From Deltaproteobacteria bacterium RBG_16_44_11 (GTDB lineage: Bacteria > Desulfobacterota > Syntrophia > Syntrophales > Smithellaceae): DNA of 36,330 nt. Each line of letters starts with the position of its first letter. Positions within the stretch are counted from its first letter, which is position 1. The notes below the pieces were generated by a model. That model saw nothing but the letters and a program-made list of their open reading frames with translations. It searched no databases and was not told the origin of the DNA. The translations under genes and the position numbers were made by a program. Shown one piece after another: positions 14,523-23,501 of this stretch. The stretch spans positions 54,589-90,918 of the forward strand of contig MGQN01000035.1 in the NCBI GenBank assembly GCA_001797845.1, read 5' to 3'.

Positions 14523-16916
14523 TTACAATTCCCGGATTATTTTACTTGTTATATCTTCCGCCAGCGATACCTCCCGATAGATATCGATGATTTGTGATGC
14601 TTGCAAGCGATTAAAATCTACCAGCATTGGAGTGATGATAACTCCGGCCATATCTATCGCGCCTAATGAAACAAAAATTCTTTTTTCGCCTTCAAGAAAG
14701 AAGGCATCAGGACGATGTTTCTGCCGCAGAAATATTATCAGCCGCCAGGTGTCGTTTTCATAAATACAAAGAATATTGAGCATTGGTTCGCCCTTTGTTT
14801 GAAGCATTCTTTGTGCAATATTAATAAAGCGCGTAAACTGTTCTTGCAATGATTTTTCATTTTTTCCGTCCATCATAACTACGGAACGGTCGAGTTTTTC
14901 TTCGGTGTAAACTTTTACGCCGGATATTTCTTTAATCGGAGATATAGTCTCGGAAGTTTCTATAAAAGGCAGTGCGTTTTTGGGAATTGCTTGTAAATGC
15001 AAATGATCGGGAGCCGATGCTCCGCAAGCGGGGCCGTTATAAAATACTGTAAAGTGAGGAGATAAGTCCCGAGCCATGTTCGTGAGCAAAATTAATGATG
15101 CGGCAATTGCTTGCGGTTGGTGGTGCAGATTGACAATAGTAAAGTGCTTATCGAAAATAGGCGCCGGGTTGCAAAGGATGAGATAATCCCTCCGGTATAA
15201 TATTCCCCGCTGCTGTATGGGAAGATTATCGATACACAAAAAGCAAAGTCTGTTTTTGATTGATTCCCGGTCAACGGCGGCGCCTGAGCTTACGGCGCGC
15301 TGAGGATTGAATTGCAGATCAACTTTATAGCTGCCGCAGGAAACTGAGCGCGTGCGGATATTGGCCAATTCTTGATAGGAGTGAGCAAGTCCGGGCCAGC
15401 TTTTCTTTTGTTCATCTAAAAGATTCAAACAGAGCGCGGTTAGAGGCTTTTGTTTTTTTTCAGGATATTGGGCAAAGATTCTTTTCTCCATATCTTTTTT
15501 ATTTTTGTTTAATATCTGCCGCGCTTTTATTTCTATCGTGCGGAGTTCGTCTTTATAAAAATCATTGCGGTTTTGTCTTTCAATGGAGATTACCGAATCA
15601 GTGTTTTCTCGCCAGCGGCGGCAAAGATAAATGCTCTTATAAATTCGCCCGATTTGGTATTCGCGGGATATGCGCAGAGCAACGGCATAATCTTCTCCAT
15701 AGCTGACATTGGGGAAACCTATCTCGCGGATTATGGAGGTATCGAAAGCGCGGGGAGCGCCTAATCCGTTGACACGCAGAAGGTTATTATGGCCGTTGGC
15801 TTTTGTCCACTCTTTATGGTCGATGAGCCCTGGTGGAATTTTCTTCAGGCGTCGATTGACAATTGAATAAGCGCCGACTGCCATCGCGTAATTATTCTTG
15901 CGTAAAACATCTATTATTTTTTGCAGTGTTTGCGGCGAGCTGTAAAGATCATCGGAATCAAGCTGAATCGCGTAGCGGCCGCAGTACGGCGAAAAAACTG
16001 CTTCATTCCAGCAACCGCCGATAACGAGATCGTCGCGTTTGGGAATAATGTGTTTTATTATTTTGTTCTTTCCGGCTAATTTTCTAATAATATCGGAAGT
16101 GCCATCCGAGGAATGATTATCCACAATGATAATATTAAAATCGAAATTCGTTTTTTGCGTAAGCGCGCTTTGGATGGCGTTTTTAATCGTCTCTTTGCGG
16201 TTGAGCACCGGGATGATTACGCTTGCTTCCACGGGAAAGAAATCATTAGTCGAGGGAGCTTTTTTGGTGCGCGCCTTTATATATGCCCCGGCCAATTTCA
16301 GATAATTTGTGGCAACTTTTTCCAGTTTCTTTTGCACAACGAGATTTTTTGCCGCGGCATAAGCAAAATGATTTTCTGCCGCCTTGTCTTTGTCCTCAGA
16401 TAAATCCCCTTTTTTGTTGGAAGCGATATAGAGAGACTCGGGAACATGAAAGACAGGGTAATCAATGGAAACTTTCAGGCGCAAATCGTATAGCGCGACA
16501 TTCGTATCGGAAGGCGGCGGACCGTATTTTCGCATGGTGGCGTGTATAGCACTTAAAGAAAAAAAGAAAAAATGCCCGAAATTAAAATCGTCGCGGATAC
16601 TGCCCGGTTGATAATCTATGAGCGGATGAGGGATGGAATTATTTCCCTTTTTCCAAATAAAATCTGAATAGGTAATGCCGGCGCATTTTGTTTCGGCGAG
16701 CTTAAACAATCGGCGCAAAGACAGTTCGTCGCACTTAACTGCTTTTTCATTCACTATTGCTAGTAAATACTTGCTGGATAATTTTTTCAGGAATGAAGAT
16801 AGACTCCTTATTTCCCTGAAATTCTCCTTATCGGTTGGCCAAAAGCTTGTCGCCTCTTTGTCGTTATTGACGGCTAAAAGATAGAACCGGCCAAATTTTA
16901 CGGTTGGATGCATCAT
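14523..16916 (-). CDS. GT2 glycosyltransferase fused to a DUF4922/HIT-like phosphorylase domain
   Basis: 797 residues in three parts. Residues 1-228 are an N-terminal region with no clear family. Residues about 229-450 are a family 2 glycosyltransferase: ASVIIPVLNRKETIKNAIQS, IIVDNHSSDGT, the metal-binding DSDD at 320-323 and GEDYAV near 407-412. Residues about 520-797 resemble DUF4922, a relative of GDP-sugar phosphorylases and the galactose-1-phosphate uridylyltransferase/HIT superfamily. That part has a CFLC pair (558-561) and the nucleophile motif HLHLQ (638-642) in CGASAPDHLHLQA. The fusion would join a nucleotide-sugar-handling activity to a sugar transferase. It begins 22 bases after lptE and shares the run with envelope genes, which suggests cell-surface glycan work. 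ATG 16913 is an alternative start. Confidence 0.78.
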   Translation of the reverse strand: MMHPTVKFGRFYLLAVNNDKEATSFWPTDKENFREIRSLSSFLKKLSSKYLLAIVNEKAVKCDELSLRRLFKLAETKCAGITYSDFIWKKGNNSIPHPLIDYQPGSIRDDFNFGHFFFFSLSAIHATMRKYGPPPSDTNVALYDLRLKVSIDYPVFHVPESLYIASNKKGDLSEDKDKAAENHFAYAAAKNLVVQKKLEKVATNYLKLAGAYIKARTKKAPSTNDFFPVEASVIIPVLNRKETIKNAIQSALTQKTNFDFNIIIVDNHSSDGTSDIIRKLAGKNKIIKHIIPKRDDLVIGGCWNEAVFSPYCGRYAIQLDSDDLYSSPQTLQKIIDVLRKNNYAMAVGAYSIVNRRLKKIPPGLIDHKEWTKANGHNNLLRVNGLGAPRAFDTSIIREIGFPNVSYGEDYAVALRISREYQIGRIYKSIYLCRRWRENTDSVISIERQNRNDFYKDELRTIEIKARQILNKNKKDMEKRIFAQYPEKKQKPLTALCLNLLDEQKKSWPGLAHSYQELANIRTRSVSCGSYKVDLQFNPQRAVSSGAAVDRESIKNRLCFLCIDNLPIQQRGILYRRDYLILCNPAPIFDKHFTIVNLHHQPQAIAASLILLTNMARDLSPHFTVFYNGPACGASAPDHLHLQAIPKNALPFIETSETISPIKEISGVKVYTEEKLDRSVVMMDGKNEKSLQEQFTRFINIAQRMLQTKGEPMLNILCIYENDTWRLIIFLRQKHRPDAFFLEGEKRIFVSLGAIDMAGVIITPMLVDFNRLQASQIIDIYREVSLAEDITSKIIREL

Positions 16917-16938
16917 GGCTAATCAGGCAACACTTGGG

Positions 16939-17475
16939 CTAAAATCCCGCCATCATGAGGTTAAAAGCTTTCTCCGCCGTGTCGTTGGCTAATTTAGTAA
17001 GAGCGTTTTTTCGAATTATGGGGAACAAATTAATATTATCTTCCAGGGTGTATTCAACGGTGCCATTTATATTCTTCGAACTCCAGATAATTTTGCCGCT
17101 TTCCCGTTCACGGAAAGTCAATTCTAAAGTAACTGTCGCTCGTTCTTCCGCGGCCAGAGTGTTGGCTCGATAAGAAAGAGCGATAGTATTATAATTAAGA
17201 ATAGTTCCCTTAATTATCGCATCAGCCGCTTCCGTGCTTCCCACAACTTTCAAGCGGCTGTATTGAATAAGTTGGTTGATGAATGCTGTCCGGACATAAT
17301 TTTCAATTTCGGCCTGTGCCGTTTTATTTCCGAAAGATTCGACATAAACTTTTTGAATGCGTTTGTCGATGTAATTTCCTTGCGGTGCGAAAGAATAGCC
17401 GCAGCACAAAAATGGAAGGGTGGCAAAGCAAACGAAAATGGTTCTTATGATATTTTTCCAGTTTAATTTTTTCAT
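16939..17475 (-). CDS. lptE: LPS-assembly lipoprotein LptE
   Basis: 178 residues, normal for LptE. A basic N-terminus and hydrophobic segment (residues about 10-23) end in PFLCCGYSF, where LptE proteins have the lipidated Cys followed by G-Y. The lipobox is poor (F-L-C-C), so either Cys24 or Cys25 could be modified. The remainder (VYVESFGNKT, then a beta-rich body with VTLELTFRERESGKIIW) fits the family. LptE plugs the LptD barrel in the outer membrane and helps deliver lipopolysaccharide. It starts 29 bases after leuS, a gene pair often kept together in Gram-negative bacteria. Confidence 0.85.
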   Translation of the reverse strand: MKKLNWKNIIRTIFVCFATLPFLCCGYSFAPQGNYIDKRIQKVYVESFGNKTAQAEIENYVRTAFINQLIQYSRLKVVGSTEAADAIIKGTILNYNTIALSYRANTLAAEERATVTLELTFRERESGKIIWSSKNINGTVEYTLEDNINLFPIIRKNALTKLANDTAEKAFNLMMAGF

Positions 17476-17504
17476 GAAAGCACCTTTTCTGATAAATTAA
17501 AATC

Positions 17505-20084
17505 TCATGAAGCAATGACGATGTTGACTAATTTGTTGGGTACGTAAATGACTTTCGCAACTTTTGCGTCTTTAATCAATGATTTTATTTTTTCGTCCGC
17601 CAGCGCGACGGCCTTGATTTTTTCCGCGTCTTCATCGACGGGCACGATCATCCGGCTGCGCAGTTTTCCGTTAATCTGAACGACAACCGTTATTTCTTCT
17701 TCGCTCGCGATTGCCTTATCATATTCCGGCCAGGAAACATCAGAAACCTCGGTTTTATTGCCCAGCATTTTCCAGAGTTCTTCCGTGATGTGCGGTACAA
17801 TCGGTGTAAGCAAAATTATGGCTGTTTCCAGCGCTTCGCGGACAACCGCCAGAGCTATTTTGTCGGTGCTTGCGGGACGCTCCAGTTGATAGATGGCGTT
17901 AACCAATTCCATGACCGCGCTGATCGCCGTATTGAAATGGAAACGGTCTTCGATGTCAATAGTTACTTTGCGGATAGTTTGGTGAGTTTTGCGCCGCAGG
18001 TTTTTCAACTCGCCTTCCAATTGATGGCTGATCGAGAGCGTTTTTATCTTTTTGATGTCTTCCCAATATTCCAAAAATATTCGCCACAGCCGGTTCAAAA
18101 AACGAAAAGAGCCTTCCACGCCCTGATCGCTCCATTCCAAATCTTTTTCCGGCGGAGCGGTAAAAAGACAGAAAATGCGCGCTGTGTCGGCGCCGTAAGT
18201 CTGGACCAGATAGTCCGGGTCAATAACATTTTTCAGTGATTTGGACATCTTTTCCGTTTTGCCGATGATTACTTCTTTTTGGCAGAGATGGCATTTTCCT
18301 TCCGCCGCTTGTTCGGGGAAAAGGTAGCCATGTTCTGTGCATTTCATTGTTTCTTTGCAAACCATGCCTTGCGTGAGGAGGTTGGTAAACGGTTCGTCCA
18401 CGCCGATAACACCAAAGTCACGCAGCATTTTGGTGTAAAAACGGGCGTAAAGTAAATGCATAATGGCGTGTTCCACGCCGCCGATATACTGGTCAACAGG
18501 CATCCAATAATCAAGTTTTTTACGGTCCAATCCCGGCTTTATATCAGTGTCTGGACTGCAGTAGCGGTCGAAATACCAGGAAGATTCTACAAAGGTATCC
18601 ATAGTGTCAGTTTCTCGTTGGGCATCATTGCCGCAATTGGGGCAAGTTGTTTCCACAAATTTTTTTAAAGCCGTAAGCGGTGAACCGCCTTCCGCGCTTA
18701 GCACTACATCGCGTGGCAACACAATGGGTAAATCCGTTTCTTTAACAGGGACAATGCCGCATTTTTTACAATTAATCATGGGAATGGGCGCCCCCCAGTA
18801 ACGTTGGCGGGAAATACCCCAGTCGCGCAGGCGGTATTGAATCGTGCGTTTGCCCCGGTCAAGCGATTCCAAGTAATCGGCGATGTTCTCCAGCGCTTTA
18901 AGATTTTCCATGCCGTCGAATTTTCCGGAGTTTACTAAAATTCCCTCCTCCGTGTAGGCCTCGGTCATTTTTTCGGCATCAAGTGTTTTACCTTTGGGCT
19001 GAATAACAACGATCAGCGGCAGATTGAATTTTTTGGCAAATTCGAAATCGCGTTGATCATGCGTGGGAACGGCCATGACACAGCCGGTGCCGTAATCGGC
19101 CAAAACAAAGTTGGTAGCGTAAATCGGCATATGCTTGCCGGTGAGAGGATTTTCGCAATAAGCCTCGAGAAAAATTCCTTCCTTTTCATAATATTCAGAA
19201 GTACGCATGAGCTTATCCTGCTTTTTGACTTTTTCCACAAACTGCCGTACATCGTTTTCGATGGCTTTACCTTTAGCCAGTTCCATAACCAGAGGAAGTT
19301 CCGCGGCGATAAGCATGAAGGTGGCGCCGAAAAGCGTATCCTGGCGCGTGGTGAATATCTTGATAGCTTTATTGGAGCCGATAAGCGGGAAATCCACTTC
19401 ACAGCCGTAGCTTTTTCCGATCCAGTTTTTCTGCATGGTGAGAACTTTTTCCGGCCAGCCGGGCAGTTTGTCGCAATATTCCAGCAATTCATCGATGTAA
19501 GCGGTTATTTTGAAAAACCATTGATCCAATGTTTTTTCGGTCACTTCCGTGGAACAGCGCCAGCACAAACCGCCTTCCACCTGTTCGTTGGCCAGAACGG
19601 TTTCGCATTTACCGCAGTAATTAACCGTGGAGCGCTTTTTGTAAGCCAAACCTTTCTCATACATCCAAAGGAAAAATAATTGTTCCCAGCGGTAATACTG
19701 CGGCTCGCAAGTGGAGACTTCCCTGTCCCAGTCATAACTGAAGCCCATGCGCTTGAGCTGTTTTTTCATGTGGGCGATATTATCGTTTGTCCATTTTAGA
19801 GGATGAATTTTATGTTCGATAGCCGCGTTTTCGGCAGGCAGCCCGAAAGCGTCCCAGCCCATCGGGTGTAAAACATTATAACCTTTCATGCGCTTATAGC
19901 GGGCGACAACGTCACCGATGGTGTAATTGCGGACATGTCCGATATGGATTTTGCCGGAAGGGTAGGGAAACATTTCCAGCAGGTAATATTTTTTCTTTTG
20001 CGGATCTTCAGTAACCTTGAAAGTTTTTTCTTTATCCCACTTCTTTTGCCATTTTTCTTCAATCTTATGCGGATCGTACTTCAT
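17505..20084 (-). CDS. leuS: Leucyl-tRNA synthetase
   Basis: 859 residues, full bacterial length. The class I signatures are intact: HIGH at 47-50 ([16 protein letters not shown]) and KMSKS at 612-616. Other LeuS blocks include [15 protein letters not shown], the zinc-type cysteines [16 protein letters not shown], the CP1 editing domain with a conserved TGCVMAVP-type region, and [10 protein letters not shown]. The ATG at 20084 has GGAGAAG just upstream. Reaction: ATP-dependent charging of tRNA-Leu, with hydrolytic editing of misacylated products. It is followed by lptE with a 29-base gap. The 69-base gap from amgK means shared transcription is likely. Confidence 0.97.
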   Translation of the reverse strand: MKYDPHKIEEKWQKKWDKEKTFKVTEDPQKKKYYLLEMFPYPSGKIHIGHVRNYTIGDVVARYKRMKGYNVLHPMGWDAFGLPAENAAIEHKIHPLKWTNDNIAHMKKQLKRMGFSYDWDREVSTCEPQYYRWEQLFFLWMYEKGLAYKKRSTVNYCGKCETVLANEQVEGGLCWRCSTEVTEKTLDQWFFKITAYIDELLEYCDKLPGWPEKVLTMQKNWIGKSYGCEVDFPLIGSNKAIKIFTTRQDTLFGATFMLIAAELPLVMELAKGKAIENDVRQFVEKVKKQDKLMRTSEYYEKEGIFLEAYCENPLTGKHMPIYATNFVLADYGTGCVMAVPTHDQRDFEFAKKFNLPLIVVIQPKGKTLDAEKMTEAYTEEGILVNSGKFDGMENLKALENIADYLESLDRGKRTIQYRLRDWGISRQRYWGAPIPMINCKKCGIVPVKETDLPIVLPRDVVLSAEGGSPLTALKKFVETTCPNCGNDAQRETDTMDTFVESSWYFDRYCSPDTDIKPGLDRKKLDYWMPVDQYIGGVEHAIMHLLYARFYTKMLRDFGVIGVDEPFTNLLTQGMVCKETMKCTEHGYLFPEQAAEGKCHLCQKEVIIGKTEKMSKSLKNVIDPDYLVQTYGADTARIFCLFTAPPEKDLEWSDQGVEGSFRFLNRLWRIFLEYWEDIKKIKTLSISHQLEGELKNLRRKTHQTIRKVTIDIEDRFHFNTAISAVMELVNAIYQLERPASTDKIALAVVREALETAIILLTPIVPHITEELWKMLGNKTEVSDVSWPEYDKAIASEEEITVVVQINGKLRSRMIVPVDEDAEKIKAVALADEKIKSLIKDAKVAKVIYVPNKLVNIVIAS

Positions 20085-20153
20085 GCCGATAACTTCTCCA
20101 AGCCAAAATAGAATGTCATTCCTTTAGCATATAGCATTTGTGCTTGCAATGCC

Positions 20154-21152
20154 TTAATGATTTTTAATAGCCGTTTCACATTGCAGCGCTAAATCATTCA
20201 GTCCTGCGAGCTTGGGAGCGTGATCGACCGCCAGCAATAAATTGGCAAGGCCGTTATCGATATGTTTAAGAAAATCCGGTTTGTTCTTTTTTAAACCCAG
20301 AAAGCCGTACGCGCCGAGGGCCTGCATGAGCCGTTGAGCGGAGGCCTCCCAAAAATGTGTGGTAAATTCATCAAGGCCATAAGGCGGTTTCCTTATTTGG
20401 TAATAAAACGAAATCAGCTCGTTTCTTTCTTTTTCGACAAAAGTAACATAAGGATCGCAAATCAGTGAACCCAGATCATAAAAGAAGTTTCCGCGACGCA
20501 TTCCCTGAAAATCAATCAGTACCGGCTGATCATTTTTAATCATAATATTTTGGGATTGAAAATCCCGATGAATAAGGCATGGCTCTGCGTTGAGCATTCT
20601 GCCGGCAAGCGCCGATAATTCATCAGCCAATTCTTTTTGGAAGATAGCCGGAAGTTTTATGTGGCAGACGACTTCCACAAAGTTTTCCCTAAAATAATTG
20701 TGTTCCCATAAATAAAGCTGGCGGTCGTATCCTTTGGCCAGTTTTAAACCGGAAGGCAGGTTGTTTGCAGGGAAAGAATGAAGACAGCGGATTTGGGTTA
20801 GCGTCTCGAAATAATAATCGCGTCGTTTTTCCCACGGCAGTGAAGCTTGTGAACATAAATCAATATCGCCCAGGTCTTCCATCAAAATAAAGTGTTGCCG
20901 CAAGTCTTGGGCAATTATCTGCGGCACAGAAATATTGATACTGGACAGAAACTTGTTGATGCCCGCCCAGTATAAGTTTTCTTTAATCTCCACGCCGTAG
21001 CGCATAAAAACAAAACTGGATTGATCCTCCGCAACGACGCGGAAAAAATCCCGGTCAGAGCCGCCTTTTTTTATTGGTGTTATCTTCGGATGGTCACTTA
21101 AGCTTAGGCGGTCGGTTAAAAATTTTCGTATTTCTTTGTTCATAAAATGCAT
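20154..21152 (-). CDS. amgK: AmgK-like N-acetylmuramate anomeric kinase (APH fold)
   Basis: 332 residues of the aminoglycoside-phosphotransferase fold. The phosphate loop GGSDRDFFRV is at 30-39. The Brenner catalytic motif HRDFQSQN spans 195-202 (Asp197, Asn202), and the metal-binding Asp214 is in LIDFQG. This RDFQSQN plus IDFQGMRRG combination is typical of AmgK, which phosphorylates MurNAc or GlcNAc at C1. The next gene upstream in the operon is a MurU-type nucleotidyltransferase, its known pathway partner. The start is either ATG 21152 or ATG 21143, neither with a clear ribosome-binding site. A perfect 18-base palindrome (21153-21170) lies directly upstream. Confidence 0.83.
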   Translation of the reverse strand: MHFMNKEIRKFLTDRLSLSDHPKITPIKKGGSDRDFFRVVAEDQSSFVFMRYGVEIKENLYWAGINKFLSSINISVPQIIAQDLRQHFILMEDLGDIDLCSQASLPWEKRRDYYFETLTQIRCLHSFPANNLPSGLKLAKGYDRQLYLWEHNYFRENFVEVVCHIKLPAIFQKELADELSALAGRMLNAEPCLIHRDFQSQNIMIKNDQPVLIDFQGMRRGNFFYDLGSLICDPYVTFVEKERNELISFYYQIRKPPYGLDEFTTHFWEASAQRLMQALGAYGFLGLKKNKPDFLKHIDNGLANLLLAVDHAPKLAGLNDLALQCETAIKNH

Positions 21153-21170
21153 AATTGAAAACTTTCAATT
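21153..21170. repeat. Perfect palindrome before amgK
   Basis: AATTGAAA, a two-base centre and TTTCAATT form a perfect inverted repeat that ends at the amgK start. It could be an operator, or the edge of the adjoining dispersed repeat. Confidence 0.45.
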
Positions 21171-21171
21171 A

Positions 21172-21290
21172 TGTCATTTCGAGGAGTCCGCCACGGCGGA
21201 CAACGAGAAATCTTCAATATCCCTCACTGCGTTTCGGAACAAGGATTTCTCCCGGAGTATCACCCCGCGTATGCGGGGGTCGAAATGACA
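21172..21290. repeat. Dispersed hairpin repeat between murU and amgK
   Basis: Perfect 11-base ends TGTCATTTCGA (21172-21182) and TCGAAATGACA (21280-21290) enclose a second inverted pair, GAGAAATC (21205-21212) and GATTTCTC (21244-21251). There are also two small perfect hairpins, GTCCGCCACGGCGGAC (21186-21201) and CCCCGCGTATGCGGGG (21263-21278). This nested layout is typical of MITE-like intergenic repeats. It splits an otherwise compact operon and could attenuate or stabilise the transcript. Confidence 0.75.
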
Positions 21291-21291
21291 C

Positions 21292-22008
21292 TTAACTAAT
21301 GCCTGCCAAATTTAATTTATTATACTCATCAACCGTTCCCACATCGTGCCAATAACCTTCATCAATAATAATTCCGCCGATAGAGTGTGGATTTTGTCTG
21401 ATGGCTTTTATCAGGGGAATAACTATTGATTCTACATTGCCGGCCTGCAGGCGTTGTAAAAATTGCTTTTCCACAATGTAAAGACCCGCGAAAAGACAGC
21501 TCTTGATGCCTGGATTATTCAGCGTATGCCGTAAATCACAGATATAGCCGTCTTGATCAATATTGACATTAAGCAGCGGTCCTCGACTGCGCAGTGCGAG
21601 CGTCACTTCTGTTTTTAAGGCAAAATGTCTTTCCAGCAACGGCAAAATAGGCAGGTTGGTGATAATGTCGCCATTATAAACGATAATGCGTTCGTCGGCT
21701 TCAATTAAATCTTCGATATTCTTGATACCGCCCGCGGTATCCAAAAGTATTGGTTCATGCCGGAATGTGATCGGAATGCCTTGCCAGCTACCTTCAGGGA
21801 ATGCTTTCGTATATTTATCGGGGCAATGATGAGTATTGACAATGAATCTTTTAATACCGATTGTCCGCAGATGCTCCATCGCATAAGTAATAATCGGGCG
21901 TCCGCCAATTTCTAAAAGCAGCTTGGGCGTATTATCGGTGAGCGGCCTCAACCGCGTTCCCAATCCCGCCCCTAGAATGAATGCTGTTTTAATTATTTTT
22001 GTTTGCAT
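21292..22008 (-). CDS. murU: MurU-like N-acetylmuramate-1-phosphate uridylyltransferase
   Basis: 238 residues from the ATG at 22008. The upstream ATG at 22053 is rejected because it would start inside a hairpin-forming repeat and add residues before the conserved N-terminus. The nucleotidyltransferase signature GAGLGTRLRPLTDNTPK is near the start, followed by LLEIGGRPII, and VYNGDI carries the metal-binding Asp. Length and the short C-terminus match MurU rather than RfbA or GlmU. Role: UTP plus MurNAc-1-phosphate gives UDP-MurNAc, bypassing GlcNAc-derived synthesis. It sits directly between an AmpG-like permease and AmgK, which supports the peptidoglycan-recycling assignment over a generic sugar nucleotidyltransferase. 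Confidence 0.83.
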   Translation of the reverse strand: MQTKIIKTAFILGAGLGTRLRPLTDNTPKLLLEIGGRPIITYAMEHLRTIGIKRFIVNTHHCPDKYTKAFPEGSWQGIPITFRHEPILLDTAGGIKNIEDLIEADERIIVYNGDIITNLPILPLLERHFALKTEVTLALRSRGPLLNVNIDQDGYICDLRHTLNNPGIKSCLFAGLYIVEKQFLQRLQAGNVESIVIPLIKAIRQNPHSIGGIIIDEGYWHDVGTVDEYNKLNLAGIS

Positions 22009-22028
22009 TTTTTTTACGCTATTGTCAT

Positions 22029-22059
22029 CCCAGCAGAAGTTTACTCGGTGCATGCTGGG
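22029..22059. repeat. Hairpin between ampG and murU
   Basis: CCCAGCA (22029-22035) and TGCTGGG (22053-22059) pair perfectly around a 17-base loop in the 56-base gap between the ampG stop and the murU start. It may be a repeat remnant or affect processing of the operon message. Confidence 0.4.
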
Positions 22060-22064
22060 CCAAA

Positions 22065-23378
22065 CTAGCGCCTTGGTTCTTTCTTGTAATTTTTCCCGTA
22101 CTCCGGATCAATCTTCACCAGCGCCGCTACAACAAATCCGGGGATTGTCGTGATCAAAATCCAGATGAAGAAATTTTTATAGCCGAGCATTTCCTGAATC
22201 CAGCCGCTGGCCATTGCCGGCATCATCATGCCCAATGCCATAATGCCGGTGCCGATGGCGTAAAACACGGTTTTGTATTCCCCCTGCGCCACCATGATCA
22301 TGTACATTGTATAAGCGGTAAAGCCAAAACCATAACCGAATTGCTCCAGCGCGACGGCCGAACAAATGAGCCATAAACTCTGAGGCATCGCGTGCGAAAG
22401 ATACACAAAAATCAAATCCGGCAGGTGCATAATCAGAACCATCGGCCACAGCCAGAACTTCAATCCTTTTTTGTAAATAACGTAGCCGCCGAAAAGTCCG
22501 CCCAGCATCAGCGCTACCACGCCCACTGTGCCGTAAATGAAACCGACCTCAGTGGTGGTAAGCCCTAAGCCGCCGCTGATACGCGCATCAAGCAGGAAGG
22601 GAGCAACCATTTTGACGAGTTGAGCTTCGGCAAAGCGGTAAAACAAAAAAAAGCAGATAATAATTAGAATGTCTTTGCGCCGGAAAAACAATGTCAGTAT
22701 ACGAAAATATTCCGCCAGAAAACTTTTCCCTTTATTGAAGGGGGCGCTTTTATCGGCTATGGGGTAGGGCAGAACAAAAAAGTGATAAAGGCAAAGAGCC
22801 ATAAAAAAAGCCGCAGCGATGATAAAAGTTATCGACCAGGCGGAGGCGACCGGATAACCATGTTCCTGTAAAAGCCCCGCTCCGATGACCAGGCCGCCTT
22901 TGGAGGCGATGGTGGCAATACGGTAAAAAATTGTGCGCACGCCAATGAAAGCCGCCTGCTGTGGTGTGTCTAAACCCAGCATATAAAAGCCGTCGGCGGC
23001 AATATCATGTGTGGCGGAGGAAAAAGCCATTATCCAGAACATCGCCAGCGTGTAGCGGACAAAATCATGCGTGGGCAGGGTGAGGGCGACACAAGCCAGA
23101 GACCCGCCGATCGCCAACTGCATTACCAGGATCCAGAAACGCTTGGTGCGGAAAAGATCGACAAAAGGGCTCCACAGAGGTTTGATTACCCACGGCAGGT
23201 AAAGCCAACTGGTGTAAAGGGCGATTTGTGTATTGGAAAGTCCGAGATTTTTGTAAAGAACAACGCTGACGGTCATGGCGATCATATACGGGATACCTTC
23301 GGCCAGATAGATAGACGGAACCCACAACCAGGGTTTCCGATTTGCATTATTCGTTATTTCTTCTTTTATTTTGGACAT
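22065..23378 (-). CDS. ampG: AmpG-like muropeptide permease (MFS)
   Basis: 437 residues with about twelve hydrophobic segments, an inner-membrane major facilitator protein. The N-terminal block YLAEGIPYMIAMTVSVV followed by KNLGLSNTQIALYTSW and PWVIKPLWSPFVD matches the AmpG/SLC33-type group. AmpG imports anhydromuropeptides released by wall turnover. The gene order ampG-murU-amgK gives this general family call real support, because the next two products act on MurNAc in the cytoplasm. There is no strong ribosome-binding site before ATG 23378. The 123-base gap from the SpoIID-like gene contains a small hairpin repeat. Confidence 0.78.
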   Translation of the reverse strand: MSKIKEEITNNANRKPWLWVPSIYLAEGIPYMIAMTVSVVLYKNLGLSNTQIALYTSWLYLPWVIKPLWSPFVDLFRTKRFWILVMQLAIGGSLACVALTLPTHDFVRYTLAMFWIMAFSSATHDIAADGFYMLGLDTPQQAAFIGVRTIFYRIATIASKGGLVIGAGLLQEHGYPVASAWSITFIIAAAFFMALCLYHFFVLPYPIADKSAPFNKGKSFLAEYFRILTLFFRRKDILIIICFFLFYRFAEAQLVKMVAPFLLDARISGGLGLTTTEVGFIYGTVGVVALMLGGLFGGYVIYKKGLKFWLWPMVLIMHLPDLIFVYLSHAMPQSLWLICSAVALEQFGYGFGFTAYTMYMIMVAQGEYKTVFYAIGTGIMALGMMMPAMASGWIQEMLGYKNFFIWILITTIPGFVVAALVKIDPEYGKNYKKEPRR

Positions 23379-23456
23379 GGTTTAAAATTATTTCTTTTTT
23401 TCAAATCTTCGTTAATTAAATATCGCTTTGTGCTCTCAATCGAAATTAATCACTGG

Positions 23457-23476
23457 ATACCGGCCTGCGCCGGTAT
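23457..23476. repeat. Small GC-rich hairpin repeat
   Basis: ATACCGGC, the loop CTGC and GCCGGTAT form a perfect 8-base-arm hairpin in the context CTGGATACCGGC...GGTATGACA, which resembles a common family of dispersed intergenic hairpins. It lies between the SpoIID-like gene and ampG. Confidence 0.55.
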
Positions 23477-23501
23477 GACAAAATCAGTAAACAAGAAATC
23501 A

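Noticed and set aside
19053-19679. A 208-residue plus-strand ORF opposite leuS.
   Set aside because: Antisense shadow of a conserved synthetase domain, with no ribosome-binding site and no family features.
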